Positions 34,838 to 44,463 are shown, counted from the stretch's first letter. The stretch is DNA of 64,000 nt from Paenibacillus_L residui (GCF_042677205.1 NZ_JBHTIU010000081.1:103432-167431); one strand, 5' to 3'. The notes: a model not told the origin generated them from the sequence alone. A program made the numbers and translations.

Positions 34838-35575
34838 GTGAGTCCAATCAAACGTAACATTCCCTTTATTCAAATCCCCTTGCCGGAATGGTTTGAGCCG
34901 GTAGTGCGGACTGTTTGGGATAAAATGAAGCGCGATTCCACAGGACATGATTTTTTCCATGCGGTTCGGGTGATGGAACTGGCTGTGGAGATGTCGGACG
35001 AGCTGGCTGTGGATCGTGAAATGACGATGACCGCAGGGTTGCTGCATGATTATTATCGTGAAGAGGAGAAGGAAAGCGGCCTGCTACACTATGGACCGGA
35101 AGCGATGGAAGGGCTGCGTCGGGAATTCGGGTCGCTGATTATACCGAATTTGGGCGAGGAGCGGTTTGAACGAATGATAGAGGCCATCTCACGGCATGAA
35201 GAGTATCCGTTCGCCTTCAAAGCTTCGAATGCTCCGGCCGAATTATCGATCGAGGCTCAAATTTTGCAGGATGCGGACCGCTTGGATGCGATTGGGGCCG
35301 TCGGCATTGCCCGCACGTTTATGTTTGGCGGAGCACATGGTTTGCCGCTGGCCGAGGAAGCGGATCGGACAGAAGGCCCGGGAACCTTCGACCCGGGACA
35401 ACGTCCGCAAGGTTCGGTATATCGTCACTTCTACGAAAAGCTGTTATTCCTTGCCGACGGCATGCATACGGCTCCCGGTCGTCGAATCGCTTCCGAACGC
35501 CATACATTCCTGATAAGCTTCCTTAAACAATTGGAGAAGGAGCTTAGCTTGGGAACGCCGACGATCACCCATTAG
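34838..35575 (+). CDS. HD-domain phosphohydrolase (YedJ/YpgQ-like)
   Basis: 245 residues. Metal-binding HD motifs: GHDFFHAVRV, GLLHDYYR, HEEYPF and DADRLDAIGAVGIAR, the order found in YedJ/YpgQ-type nucleotide phosphohydrolases (YpgQ is a pyrophosphohydrolase). GTG 34838 follows GGAGGTAAGGA. It stands alone between an AT-rich scar and a long non-coding stretch. The substrate is unknown. Confidence 0.8.
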   Translation: MSPIKRNIPFIQIPLPEWFEPVVRTVWDKMKRDSTGHDFFHAVRVMELAVEMSDELAVDREMTMTAGLLHDYYREEEKESGLLHYGPEAMEGLRREFGSLIIPNLGEERFERMIEAISRHEEYPFAFKASNAPAELSIEAQILQDADRLDAIGAVGIARTFMFGGAHGLPLAEEADRTEGPGTFDPGQRPQGSVYRHFYEKLLFLADGMHTAPGRRIASERHTFLISFLKQLEKELSLGTPTITH

Positions 35576-36326
35576 AAGTTTGGAACGCAAAGGTTTAGGG
35601 CGAGCAGGAAAAGCCGACCTGGACAAGCCTCCTTGGCTTGTCCCTGCGTGCGTTGCGGGTTTCGCGGCGAATGGCGGATAGTCAGCCCAAAAACTAGAAA
35701 ATAGCAAACTATTTTATGGCCGTGACCGATATGAGGTCGAACTGTATTTTATACAGGTAAAGTCTTGTGTTTTCCGAAGGCTTCAACTACCTGTAAAATC
35801 TGTACTTAGAATTGAGTTTTTTTGCTGTAATCGCTCTTTTTACTCAAACTAGCTGTAGGTTTGAGACTGTCGATTAATGGTATGCAACCAAAGATCATGC
35901 GAAAATCCTGCACGGTTTTGGTTTTAACGGAACCAGATGACCTTAATCGCTCCAAAAGGGCCTTTCGGTCATTTTAACGGAACCAGATGACCTTATTCCC
36001 TAGAAATGCTCGCGAAAGTAGGAGAATTCTAAACAATAAGCGCAACTGTTTCCGTTAGTCTAAAAAAACCGCCTATTTTGACGAAATAGGGTCTCCCAGT
36101 TCCGTTACATTTTCGCTGTTGGACTTTTCACTAGTACAACATCCTGTTGTAACACCTTTCCCACAATGAATCGACAGCCTTGGTTTTCCCGTTAGTTTTC
36201 GTTTTTCGCTCAAATAGGGCAAACTAGCTGCATGAAATCCAGTTAGCTATCCTACTTCCTATCAGAAAGGCATCAGGCGGATGCTCCGGCAATAAAATTG
36301 CAAACCGCCTAACGCATATAATCAGT
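35576..36326. other. Long intergenic region, no gene found
   Basis: 751 bp between the HD-domain gene and the convergent AraC-type gene. It contains a hairpin GGACAAGCC-tcctt-GGCTTGTCC (about 35620-35642) without a T-run, then copy B of repeat family 1. No frame has both a ribosome site and protein-like composition. Confidence 0.6.
35917..36119. repeat. Dispersed repeat family 1, copy B
   Basis: About 203 bp homologous to 5036-5239. The left half carries a tandem duplication of TTTTAACGGAACCAGATGAC separated by about 50 bp; the right half carries CTGTTTCCGTTAG and GTTCCGTTACATTTT, complementary to the AACGGAAC cores, so several stem-loops are possible. Confidence 0.85.
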
Positions 36327-38603
36327 TCAATCCATAGAGGACGCATCCGGGCCCTCCGAGAGCAAGGCTTGATTTTTCCGGAACTCCGTGGGGGAGGTTC
36401 CCGTCCATTTTTTGAACATCCGGTTGAAGGAAGTGACATTGCGATAGCCGATTTGCTGGCTGATTTCCGTTACGGTTAACGCCGTACTCGCCAGCAACTC
36501 CTTGGCCTTCTGCATCCGGATGCCGTTCATATGATCAATGAAATTGATCCCGGTCTTCTCTTTAATATAAACCGATAGATAGGCGCTGGACATGTTCAGC
36601 TTGTCGGCAAGCATATCCAAGGAAATGTCCTCGCTGTACTTCGTGGACAGCCACTCCATAATATAGTCGATAATCGGATCTTGCTGCTCTTTCTTCGATT
36701 GGACAATCGAGGCTACCGCAGATATAAATTGGCGGAAATACTCCTTATATTCTTCGAGAGTATGGCAATCCCTCGGCTTGGATAAGAAATGGTCCAAATC
36801 CTCCGTCTTGTCGGAATCGAGATGATAGGTATCCAGAATCAGCAATGTCTTGGCCGCGATGCTTTCAGCCAATTGGCTGTACTGATCCACGGCCGCCTGC
36901 TTCCTGAACATCGTATCGAGCATTCGGTTAATGATGGCCAGACAAGCGCTTTCGTTGCCTTCCTGCAGGTGATTGTACAGCTCCTGCTCCTGAGAGGGCG
37001 TCAGAACGAACGGTCGGCTCGGCGGCTTCGGTTCGTACAGCAATTGGGTTTCATCCAACAGCTCCGCTTGTCTGACCAAGGTCAGCACCTCTTGATAGGC
37101 CTCGTTGAACTGGGAGGTGCGGTCATAAGTAGAGCTGACGGCGATGAACGCGAAGCAGTAGGTTTTGTCCCTGTCGAGAATCTGCTTAAGCAGCTCCAGC
37201 ATTTCCCTCAGTTCCTCGGGCTTGTGCTTCCCGCTTAACACGGTCAGGATCTGATCCTTCTCGATTTGGAACGTATGGGATCCCGGCAGGCGCTTGGACA
37301 TCATTAACCGGATATGCTCCTGAATATAGTTGGCCGCTTTGTCCGGCTTCATATCGCTCTCCGCAAAAGATGCAGAACGGAAGACCAATTGATAGAGGAC
37401 GATCGTAAATTCCTCTTCAGCGGCCATAAATTCCTTCCACTCATTTAAATCCGAATTAATCATTTTCAGCTTGTTGATATAGTTGTAACTCGTCAAGAAG
37501 GACTGGTTATGAACGAGTTCATTCTCGATTACTTCCTTCTCCTTGATCAAATCGTGCACCTTTTGATTAATGAATGCGAATTCCTGGATGCTGCTCTGCA
37601 GCTTGTCCGGATTCCGTTCCATAATGGACGATATGATTTGTTTGACCGGAGAATTGATCTTTTTGCTCAGGAAGAACGAGACGACCATTCCGATAGCGAC
37701 CGATACAGCCAGCATCAAAGCCAGCACGAAGTTCAGCTTGCGCACCTGTGCCGCAATGTTAGAATAGGGGACGACGGACAGGAACGTCAGCTTGGTTCCC
37801 TCGTCCTGTTCTTTAAAATAATAATACTGGTCCGCCAGCTTGTAATCTGTGATGTCCGCCGCGGACGGCATCGATTCAGGCACCGTGCCGGACGAGCTGT
37901 AGATCACGTCCTCTTCTTCGTTCAATATAATGAAATGGGCGTTTTTATGCTCGCCATGGAACGCCTGAAGAAGCTTCTCCACTTCTATCAAAGCGACGAT
38001 TTGATAATTGCTTCCCGGAATTAATAAAGAAAGCGGAATCATCTCACGGGTGCCGGAATCGTTCGAAGAGTGAATTCGGAATTCCGAAGCGGGATAGATT
38101 TTATAATTTTCCTGCCGGTCAAATTGCTGCAGCCAGAACGAATACGGATATCGGCTGCTGGCATAGAAGCTCGAGAAGAGCTCCTCGGCATCGCTGCTGC
38201 CTTCTTTCTCAATGGCGTACCCGTTGGAATGAAAGAAGATGATAATATTATCCAAATAATGAAGCGGATTATAGACATCGGACCGCAAGCTTTTCATAAT
38301 ATCGCCCGTGAGCAAATAATTGATCTCCAGTTCATTTTTGGTCAGTAGCTGGCGGTTGAAGGCAGCAAGCTTGTCATTATGATAAAGGTCGAATAAGAGC
38401 GTTTTCAAACGAGAGAAATGAACTCCGTACCGTTCTGCCGCGTTTTGCAGAATCAACTGGTTGTATTGAATAATTTCCTTCTGGATGGTCGTTCTGAAAA
38501 AGGTGAAAGAAAGCAAGTTAAAAGAAGACAGCAGAATGATAACGATTAGAAAGCTGAAGAAGATTTTAACAAATAAAGAATTTTTTCTCTGTAACCACAA
38601 CAA
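36327..38603 (-). CDS. Membrane-bound AraC-family transcriptional regulator
   Basis: 758 residues. Membrane helix at about 13-35, extracellular sensor domain (about 36-290), second helix (about 297-320), HAMP-like linker, a variable cytoplasmic region, and a C-terminal AraC-type HTH (MLADKLNMSSAYLSVYIKEK and EISQQIGYRNVTSFNRMFKK). This layout is typical of Paenibacillus regulators beside LplABC-like importers, which they are thought to control. Start TTG 38603 follows AAGGGGGACC. It is divergent from the importer operon at 39055. Confidence 0.88.
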   Translation of the reverse strand: MLWLQRKNSLFVKIFFSFLIVIILLSSFNLLSFTFFRTTIQKEIIQYNQLILQNAAERYGVHFSRLKTLLFDLYHNDKLAAFNRQLLTKNELEINYLLTGDIMKSLRSDVYNPLHYLDNIIIFFHSNGYAIEKEGSSDAEELFSSFYASSRYPYSFWLQQFDRQENYKIYPASEFRIHSSNDSGTREMIPLSLLIPGSNYQIVALIEVEKLLQAFHGEHKNAHFIILNEEEDVIYSSSGTVPESMPSAADITDYKLADQYYYFKEQDEGTKLTFLSVVPYSNIAAQVRKLNFVLALMLAVSVAIGMVVSFFLSKKINSPVKQIISSIMERNPDKLQSSIQEFAFINQKVHDLIKEKEVIENELVHNQSFLTSYNYINKLKMINSDLNEWKEFMAAEEEFTIVLYQLVFRSASFAESDMKPDKAANYIQEHIRLMMSKRLPGSHTFQIEKDQILTVLSGKHKPEELREMLELLKQILDRDKTYCFAFIAVSSTYDRTSQFNEAYQEVLTLVRQAELLDETQLLYEPKPPSRPFVLTPSQEQELYNHLQEGNESACLAIINRMLDTMFRKQAAVDQYSQLAESIAAKTLLILDTYHLDSDKTEDLDHFLSKPRDCHTLEEYKEYFRQFISAVASIVQSKKEQQDPIIDYIMEWLSTKYSEDISLDMLADKLNMSSAYLSVYIKEKTGINFIDHMNGIRMQKAKELLASTALTVTEISQQIGYRNVTSFNRMFKKWTGTSPTEFRKNQALLSEGPDASSMD

Positions 38604-38663
38604 CGGAATGGTCCCCCTTCATCGGTAAACGAAACATACATTTAATCTGTTTTGCTATTCTTT

Positions 38664-38691
38664 CGGGACGCGGTCAGCGCCCGTTTTTTTT
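38664..38691 (+). terminator. Plus-strand terminator between the AraC gene and the ABC importer
   Basis: CGGGaCGC-ggtca-GCGCCCG followed by eight Ts. No plus-strand gene precedes it within 3 kb, so it would end antisense transcripts or act inside an importer leader. Confidence 0.7.
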
Positions 38692-38717
38692 GTTTTTAAT
38701 CTTTTTTATGTTCTTCC

Positions 38718-38871
38718 CGGGTCCCCGTAAAGTACTATATTAACCTTTTTCGAAGCAAATCAAGAAGAGCGACCGCGATCAAAGGATGGTTTACACGCTG
38801 CCCTGTTAATGGCCGGTATCGTTCAGGGTGAGCATGGAATAAGCTTCGAACGGTATGCGTCATTTGTGGGG
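38718..38871. repeat. Dispersed structured repeat family 3, copy B
   Basis: About 154 bp. The left arm CCCCGTAAAGTAC and inner CTTTTTCGAAGC face the right arm GCTTCGAACGG and CATTTGTGGGG. The inner helix is CCCTG / CAGGG, replacing ACTCC / GGAGT of copy A and so keeping the pairing. It shares AAGAAGAGCGACCGCG with copy A. It follows the plus-strand terminator. The rest of 38604-39054 holds no gene. Confidence 0.8.
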
Positions 38872-39054
38872 CTATTTGCTGTTTTTTCGCGTAAAATGGC
38901 GGAGTTTAGCCGTTTTTTATAACCCTGCCTTTCCATTGGAATCTAAAAAAAATCAAGGAATCTAATAAAGTGTAAATTCAATTTTAACCCTGTTTCACTT
39001 ATGATCGGGCTTATCGGCAGCTCCGCAAAACTACGAAAGCAGGTGAATCGCAAT

Positions 39055-40014
39055 TTGGAACAAGCATCACTACGAATGAACACGACCAACCGTACCAAAA
39101 AATCATTCGCTTCACAAGTCCTAAAAAATTTAAGAAGAAACTGGAGCTTATATGTTTTATTTCTGCCCGTCGTCATTTATTTTGCCGTTTTCCAGTATTT
39201 TCCGATGTACGGCGTGCAGATTGCTTTCAAGGATTTTATCGCGACTAAAGGAATATGGGGGAGTCCTTGGGTAGGTTTCAAGCATTTTGAGCGTTTCTTT
39301 GACAGCTATTATTTCTGGCGGCTGATCAAGAACACCTTGGGAATCGGATTGTACGAGCTGGCAGTCGGTTTTCCCGTGCCGATCCTTCTGGCCTTGATGA
39401 TTAATGAGGTTCGGTCGAAAACTTATCGGAGGTTCGTGCAAACGGTTACGTATGCTCCACACTTTCTATCAACCGTCGTCATAGTCGGAATGGTTCTTAT
39501 TTTCCTGTCTCCGCAAAGCGGGCTCGTTAACCAAATAATTAAAGCGTTCGGCGGAGATCCGATTTCCTTTATGACCCAGCCGGGCTGGTTTAAGACGATT
39601 TATGTGTTTTCCGGCGTGTGGCAGCATATGGGCTGGAGCTCGATTATTTATCTGGCCGCATTGTCGGGGATCGATCCGCAATTGCATGAAGCGGCCCGGG
39701 TGGACGGCGCCAGCCGGCTGCAGAGAATATGGCACATCAATATTCCGGGAATTATGCCCACCATCGTGATTTTGCTCATTCTGAACATGGGTTCCGTCCT
39801 CAGCGTCGGCTTCGAGAAGGTCTTCTTGATGCAGAACGACTTGAATATGCCGGCATCCGACGTTATATCGACGCATGTTTACCGCAGCGGTATTCTCGGA
39901 GCGCAATACAGCTTCTCGGCAGCGGTCGGATTGTTCAATTCCGTTATCAATTTCATAATGCTGATTACAGTCAACTTCATTGCCCGGAAGGTCAATGAGA
40001 CGAGTCTTTGGTAG
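39055..40014 (+). CDS. ABC importer permease, LplB/YteP-like
   Basis: About 319 residues, six membrane helices, CUT1-type permease with the EAA loop EAARVDGASRLQRIWHINIP. The N-terminus (LYVLFLPVVIYFAVFQYFPMYGVQIAF) is that of LplB-like permeases taking up oligosaccharides or their derivatives. TTG 39055 has AGGTG nearby; ATG 39001 lacks a ribosome site and ATG 39076 is an alternative. First gene of permease-permease-binding protein-binding protein; no ATPase gene is present. Confidence 0.9.
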   Translation: MEQASLRMNTTNRTKKSFASQVLKNLRRNWSLYVLFLPVVIYFAVFQYFPMYGVQIAFKDFIATKGIWGSPWVGFKHFERFFDSYYFWRLIKNTLGIGLYELAVGFPVPILLALMINEVRSKTYRRFVQTVTYAPHFLSTVVIVGMVLIFLSPQSGLVNQIIKAFGGDPISFMTQPGWFKTIYVFSGVWQHMGWSSIIYLAALSGIDPQLHEAARVDGASRLQRIWHINIPGIMPTIVILLILNMGSVLSVGFEKVFLMQNDLNMPASDVISTHVYRSGILGAQYSFSAAVGLFNSVINFIMLITVNFIARKVNETSLW

Positions 40015-40026
40015 GGAGGCAGCCAG

Positions 40027-40908
40027 ATGGTAGAGACAACACAGGACCGGATATTTAACATCATCAATTATTCTCTTCTCATTATTATATCGATCATTGT
40101 CCTTTATCCTCTTTTCTTTGTCGTGATCGCTTCTATCAGCAGCCCGGGAGCCGTTATGCGGGGAGAAGTATGGCTATGGCCCAAGGATCTGACCTGGGTA
40201 GGCTACAAGCGCGTGTTCGCGAACAAGGAAATCCTGATGGGATATTGGAACACCATTCTCTACACCGTCATTGGAACCGCCATCAATTTGGTGATGACGG
40301 TCGCGGCGGCATATCCTTTGTCCCGCAAAGACTTTATGCTGCGCAATACGTTCACGGCCATGATCGTCTTCACGATGTTCTTCAGCGGAGGAATGATTCC
40401 TACTTACCTGTTGATCAAAAACCTGGGCATGCTCAACTCCTTCTGGGTTATGGTCATTCCCGGAGCCGTCTCGGTTTGGAACATTCTGATCATGAGAACG
40501 TTTTTCCAGAACGGGATTCCTTATGAGATGCAGGAGGCGGCCTCCATTGACGGATGCACAAACATGCAAATTCTGACGCGCATCGTTCTGCCCTTGTCTA
40601 TGCCGATCATAGCGGTCATGATTCTATTCTACAGCGTCGGACACTGGAATTCGTATTTCACGGCTTTGATCTACTTGACCGATCGCGCCAAATATCCGCT
40701 GCAGCTCTTCCTCCGGGAGATTCTGGTACAGGGGCAGATGCAGGAAATGCTCGATATCAGTGCGGATTCGTTATCCAACAGCCTGATGGATGCGGAGGCG
40801 ATCAAATACGCGATTGTTATTGTGGCCAATCTTCCGATTCTGCTGCTGTATCCTTTCTTGCAGAAGTATTTTGTCAAAGGAGTTATGATTGGGGCCATTA
40901 AAGGCTGA
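40027..40908 (+). CDS. ABC importer permease, LplC/YtcP-like
   Basis: 293 residues, six membrane helices, with EAA loop EAASIDGCTNMQILTRIVLP and C-terminal FLQKYFVKGVMIGAIKG typical of LplC/YtcP. ATG 40027 follows GGGAGGC, 12 bp after the first permease. Partner of the upstream permease in the membrane. Confidence 0.92.
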   Translation: MVETTQDRIFNIINYSLLIIISIIVLYPLFFVVIASISSPGAVMRGEVWLWPKDLTWVGYKRVFANKEILMGYWNTILYTVIGTAINLVMTVAAAYPLSRKDFMLRNTFTAMIVFTMFFSGGMIPTYLLIKNLGMLNSFWVMVIPGAVSVWNILIMRTFFQNGIPYEMQEAASIDGCTNMQILTRIVLPLSMPIIAVMILFYSVGHWNSYFTALIYLTDRAKYPLQLFLREILVQGQMQEMLDISADSLSNSLMDAEAIKYAIVIVANLPILLLYPFLQKYFVKGVMIGAIKG

Positions 40909-40916
40909 CCTGGATT

Positions 40917-41053
40917 GGGCTTTCCGTAAAGTGCCGTATAAATCTTATTCGAAGCCAAGCCAAGAGGAGCGACCGCGCTTAGAGGAAAGCTGGACGCCGA
41001 CCTTATCAGGATGCAGACGGATGCTCTTCGAAGGCCATACGTCACTTTGCGGG
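40917..41053. repeat. Dispersed structured repeat family 3, copy C (inside an operon)
   Basis: About 137 bp starting 8 bp after the second permease stop and ending 100 bp before the first binding-protein gene. The left TCCGTAAAGTG faces the right CACTTTGCGGGA, and TTCGAAG faces CTTCGAAGG. It shares AGAGGAAAGC and GAGCGACCGCG with copy A; the inner helix is CCT / AGG. It must be transcribed if the operon is one unit. Confidence 0.85.
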
Positions 41054-41152
41054 ATTATTCATAGATCACTGGCGCTAGGGCTAGCAAGGATGCGAGGCTT
41101 TAATGCCGGGGATACAACCCAAGATTCAAACATAAAAAGGGAGGAAACTAAC

Positions 41153-42784
41153 ATGAACAAATGGAGTAAATGGACTTCAGTAGCGCTGACCGCGTCTCTC
41201 GGCGCCGGCTTATTGTCAGGCTGTGGAGGCAATGATAACGGCGGGAACGCCGGAAATAAAGGTGCAGAGGGAGGCGCGGAAGTCGCCAATCTGAACAAAA
41301 CGGGCTTTCCCATTGTCAATGAGCCCATTGAGCTGACGTTCTTTACCGGTAAATCGGCCACTAACGGCAATAAGTTTGAAGAGACGCTCGTATGGAGCGA
41401 ATATGAGAAAATGTCCAATATGAAAATCAAATTCGACCTGATCCCGTTTGACAGCCTGACGGAAAAGAGAAATCTGATCCTGGCCGGCGGAGATTATCCC
41501 GATGCTTTCTATTCCGCCCGGTTAGGCTCGGCCGATTTGATGAGGTACGGTCAGCAAGGGGTTTTCATTAAATTGAATGACCTGATCGACGAATATGCTC
41601 CGAATTTCAAGAAGCTGCTGGACACCTATCCGGATCTGAGGAAAGGACTGACGATGCCGGACGGCAACATTTATTCCTTCCCGTCCTTCTACGACCCGGA
41701 TTTTCTGCCGATGCTGATTGGAACTCCGCTGTGGATCAAGCAGGAGTGGCTGGAAAAATTAAATATGTCCGAGCCGCAAACGACCGAGGAGTTCTATCAA
41801 TACTTGAAGGCCGTTAAGGAAACGGATTTAAACGGTAACGGACAAGCGGATGAAATTCCATTCAGCGGTGCGGGTATCGGGCCTTTGCTCGATCATCTCA
41901 AAGGGGCCTGGGGCCTGGGGAATCGCGGTTTAGGCCATAAATTTGTGGATGTCGATCCGGAAACGAATGAGCTCCGGTTCATCAAGACGGATCCGAAGTA
42001 CAAGGAATTGCTGGAATATGTGCATAAGCTTTATCAGGAAGGGCTGATTGACAGTGAAATTTTCACTATCAAGTCAAGCAATCTGTATGCCAAAGGGGGA
42101 GAAGGGACATTCGGCTCCACCATTATGCCCAATCCGAAAACATTAATGAACCAGGACGGTTATGTCGGACTGGGTGCTCTTAAAGGGCCGCATGGAGACC
42201 AGATGTACACTCATATTAAAGTCCCTATGGTTCATATCGGAGCTTTTGCCATTACCGATAAGAACAAGCATCCGGAAGCAACGGTCCGCTGGATGGATCA
42301 TTTCTTCGGCGAAGAAGGAGCCCGATTCTACTTCATGGGACAGAAGGATGTCACTTATAAAGAGACGGCCGATGGCAAGCTGGAGTACGTTGACGAGATT
42401 ACAAACAATCCGAATGGCCTGACCTATGACCAGGCGCTGGCGAAATATTTTACCTGGCTGGGCGGCAGCTATCCCGGATATGTCAAGGAGCAATATTTCA
42501 AAGGTTCGGAAACCCTTCCCGAATCCATAGCCACTGGCGAGAAAGCCGAGCCTCACAGAGTGCCGGAGATTTGGAACAACTTCAACTATACGGAGGAAGA
42601 AACCGAATTCATGTCTTCGATCGGTAAGGATATCACTTCCTACGTCAATGAAGCGGAAGCGAAATTCATCAACGGTTCCATGCCATTCAGTGAATGGGAT
42701 AACTATGTCAAGACCGTTGAGAAGATGGGGCTGGAAGAATACATGCGAGTGTACAAACAAGCCTACGAAAGATACAATAAATAA
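41153..42784 (+). CDS. Extracellular solute-binding lipoprotein, LplA-like (first of two)
   Basis: 543 residues. Lipoprotein signal ending LLSGCGG, so the mature protein would be anchored at Cys22. The fold is a family 1 solute-binding protein of the LplA type used with LplBC permeases. ATG 41153 has GGGAGGAAAC. The downstream gene at 42829 is a clear paralogue, sharing long stretches such as FSFPSFYDPDF-like and GLGNRG segments. Ligand unknown; probably an oligosaccharide. Confidence 0.92.
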   Translation: MNKWSKWTSVALTASLGAGLLSGCGGNDNGGNAGNKGAEGGAEVANLNKTGFPIVNEPIELTFFTGKSATNGNKFEETLVWSEYEKMSNMKIKFDLIPFDSLTEKRNLILAGGDYPDAFYSARLGSADLMRYGQQGVFIKLNDLIDEYAPNFKKLLDTYPDLRKGLTMPDGNIYSFPSFYDPDFLPMLIGTPLWIKQEWLEKLNMSEPQTTEEFYQYLKAVKETDLNGNGQADEIPFSGAGIGPLLDHLKGAWGLGNRGLGHKFVDVDPETNELRFIKTDPKYKELLEYVHKLYQEGLIDSEIFTIKSSNLYAKGGEGTFGSTIMPNPKTLMNQDGYVGLGALKGPHGDQMYTHIKVPMVHIGAFAITDKNKHPEATVRWMDHFFGEEGARFYFMGQKDVTYKETADGKLEYVDEITNNPNGLTYDQALAKYFTWLGGSYPGYVKEQYFKGSETLPESIATGEKAEPHRVPEIWNNFNYTEEETEFMSSIGKDITSYVNEAEAKFINGSMPFSEWDNYVKTVEKMGLEEYMRVYKQAYERYNK

Positions 42785-42828
42785 ACAGACATCCGTTGAA
42801 AGACAGCAATCGGGGAGGCCGAGATGGT

Positions 42829-44463
42829 ATGACAAAACAAAGATATGCGGCGGGGCTGGCCATAACAGTTCTGCTGTCCGGAGTCCTTCTCTCGTGCGAT
42901 AATGATTCGAAGCCGCGGGATAAGGCGGGTGACCGGTCGGGCATGACTGGAGCGGATCTGGTTAACCTTACAGGCATGCCTATTGTTAAAGAGCCGATTA
43001 CTTTGCATATTTTTGCAGGTAAATCTCCTACCTCTCACCCCGATTGGAATCAGGTAAGAATCTGGCAAGAATATGAGAGAATGACGCAAATTCATACGCA
43101 ATTTCAGATGGTTCCGTTCGACCAGTTATCTTCGAGGAGAAATCTGGTATTGGCGGACGGGGACTATCCGGATGCGTTCATGACGTCCCGTCTGAGCTCG
43201 GCCGATCTGCTCCGGTATGGTCAGCAAGGGGTTTTCATCCGCCTGAATGATCTGATTGACGAATATGCCCCCAATTTCAAGCGGCTGCTGGAGAAATATC
43301 CGGAAATTCGCAAAGGGCTGACGATGGCGGATGGAAATATATATTCGTTTCCTTCCTTCTATGATCCCGATTTTATGTCCATGCTGATCGGTTATCCATT
43401 GTGGGTCAAGGCGGATTGGCTGGACAAGCTGGGCATGGAACCGCCGGAAACGACGGAGGAGTTTTATCAGTATTTGAAGGCGGTTAAAGAGACGGACCTG
43501 AACGGCAATGGCAAGGCGGATGAAATTCCTTACGGATCTGTCGGCACGAGTGCTCTCCTCAATCACCTTAAGGGAGCCTGGGGGCTGGGAAACCGGGGGA
43601 TGGGCCATTCCAGGGTGGATATGGATCCGGAAACGAACGAGCTTCGCTTTATCCCTGCCGATCCGCGTTATAAAGAATTGCTGCAGTATGTTCACAAGCT
43701 CTATGCGGAAGGGCTGTTGGAGAAAGATATTTTCACCGTCAAAAGCAGCGCGTTATATGCTAACGGTACAAGAGGGGTCTACGGTTCGCTGCTGGTTCCC
43801 TCTCCCTTCACCTTAATGAACCAGACCGGATACGTAGGGCTTCCCGTGCTGGAGGGCCCTCATGGCGACCGCCTGTACTCCCACGTCAAGACTCCTTTGA
43901 TCCATGTGGGCGCGTTCGTCATCACAGATCGCAATCCCTATCCGGAAGCAACGGTTCGTTGGATCGATTATTTCTTCGGCGATGAGGGCAGCAAAATGTT
44001 CTTCATGGGCATAGAAGGAGAGTCCTACGTTGAAACTCCGGACGGTGAAGTGGTCTACACCGACTCGATTCTTAACAACAAGAGCGGCAGGACATTCGAG
44101 CAGGAGCTCAGCAAATATGTCGTTTGGCTGGGAGGCAGCTATCCGGGCTTTGTTACCAAAAAGTACTTTAAAGGCTCGGAAAGCCTGCCCGAGTCGATAG
44201 AGGCGGCAGAAAGAGTGAGGCCATACGTAGTCAAGGAAATATGGCCGCCATTCACCTATACCCAGGAGGAAACGGAGAGAATGTCGATTCTGAGTGCGGA
44301 CATTCATCCCTATGTGGATGAAATGGTAGCCAGATTCATTAACGGCTCGGTTTCCTTCAACGAATGGGATAGTTATGTCAGCACTTTGAAGCAGATGGGG
44401 CTGGACGAATATATGAGGATCTACCGCTCGGGATACGAAAGGTATATGCAGGGCTCCAAGTGA
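42829..44463 (+). CDS. Extracellular solute-binding lipoprotein, LplA-like (second of two)
   Basis: 544 residues, tandem paralogue of the preceding gene 44 bp upstream. Lipobox VLLSCDND. Shared blocks include RYGQQGVFI, LNDLIDEYAPNFK, GLTMADGNIYSFPSFYDPDF and ETTEEFYQYLKAVKETDLNG. ATG 42829 follows GGGGAGG. Presumably both proteins deliver ligands to the same permeases. The operon ends in the terminator at 44555. Confidence 0.92.
   Translation: MTKQRYAAGLAITVLLSGVLLSCDNDSKPRDKAGDRSGMTGADLVNLTGMPIVKEPITLHIFAGKSPTSHPDWNQVRIWQEYERMTQIHTQFQMVPFDQLSSRRNLVLADGDYPDAFMTSRLSSADLLRYGQQGVFIRLNDLIDEYAPNFKRLLEKYPEIRKGLTMADGNIYSFPSFYDPDFMSMLIGYPLWVKADWLDKLGMEPPETTEEFYQYLKAVKETDLNGNGKADEIPYGSVGTSALLNHLKGAWGLGNRGMGHSRVDMDPETNELRFIPADPRYKELLQYVHKLYAEGLLEKDIFTVKSSALYANGTRGVYGSLLVPSPFTLMNQTGYVGLPVLEGPHGDRLYSHVKTPLIHVGAFVITDRNPYPEATVRWIDYFFGDEGSKMFFMGIEGESYVETPDGEVVYTDSILNNKSGRTFEQELSKYVVWLGGSYPGFVTKKYFKGSESLPESIEAAERVRPYVVKEIWPPFTYTQEETERMSILSADIHPYVDEMVARFINGSVSFNEWDSYVSTLKQMGLDEYMRIYRSGYERYMQGSK

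Noticed and set aside
35619..35642. Perfect 9-bp hairpin GGACAAGCC/GGCTTGTCC after the HD-domain gene
   Set aside because: No T-run follows, so it is not called a terminator; noted only as a hairpin.
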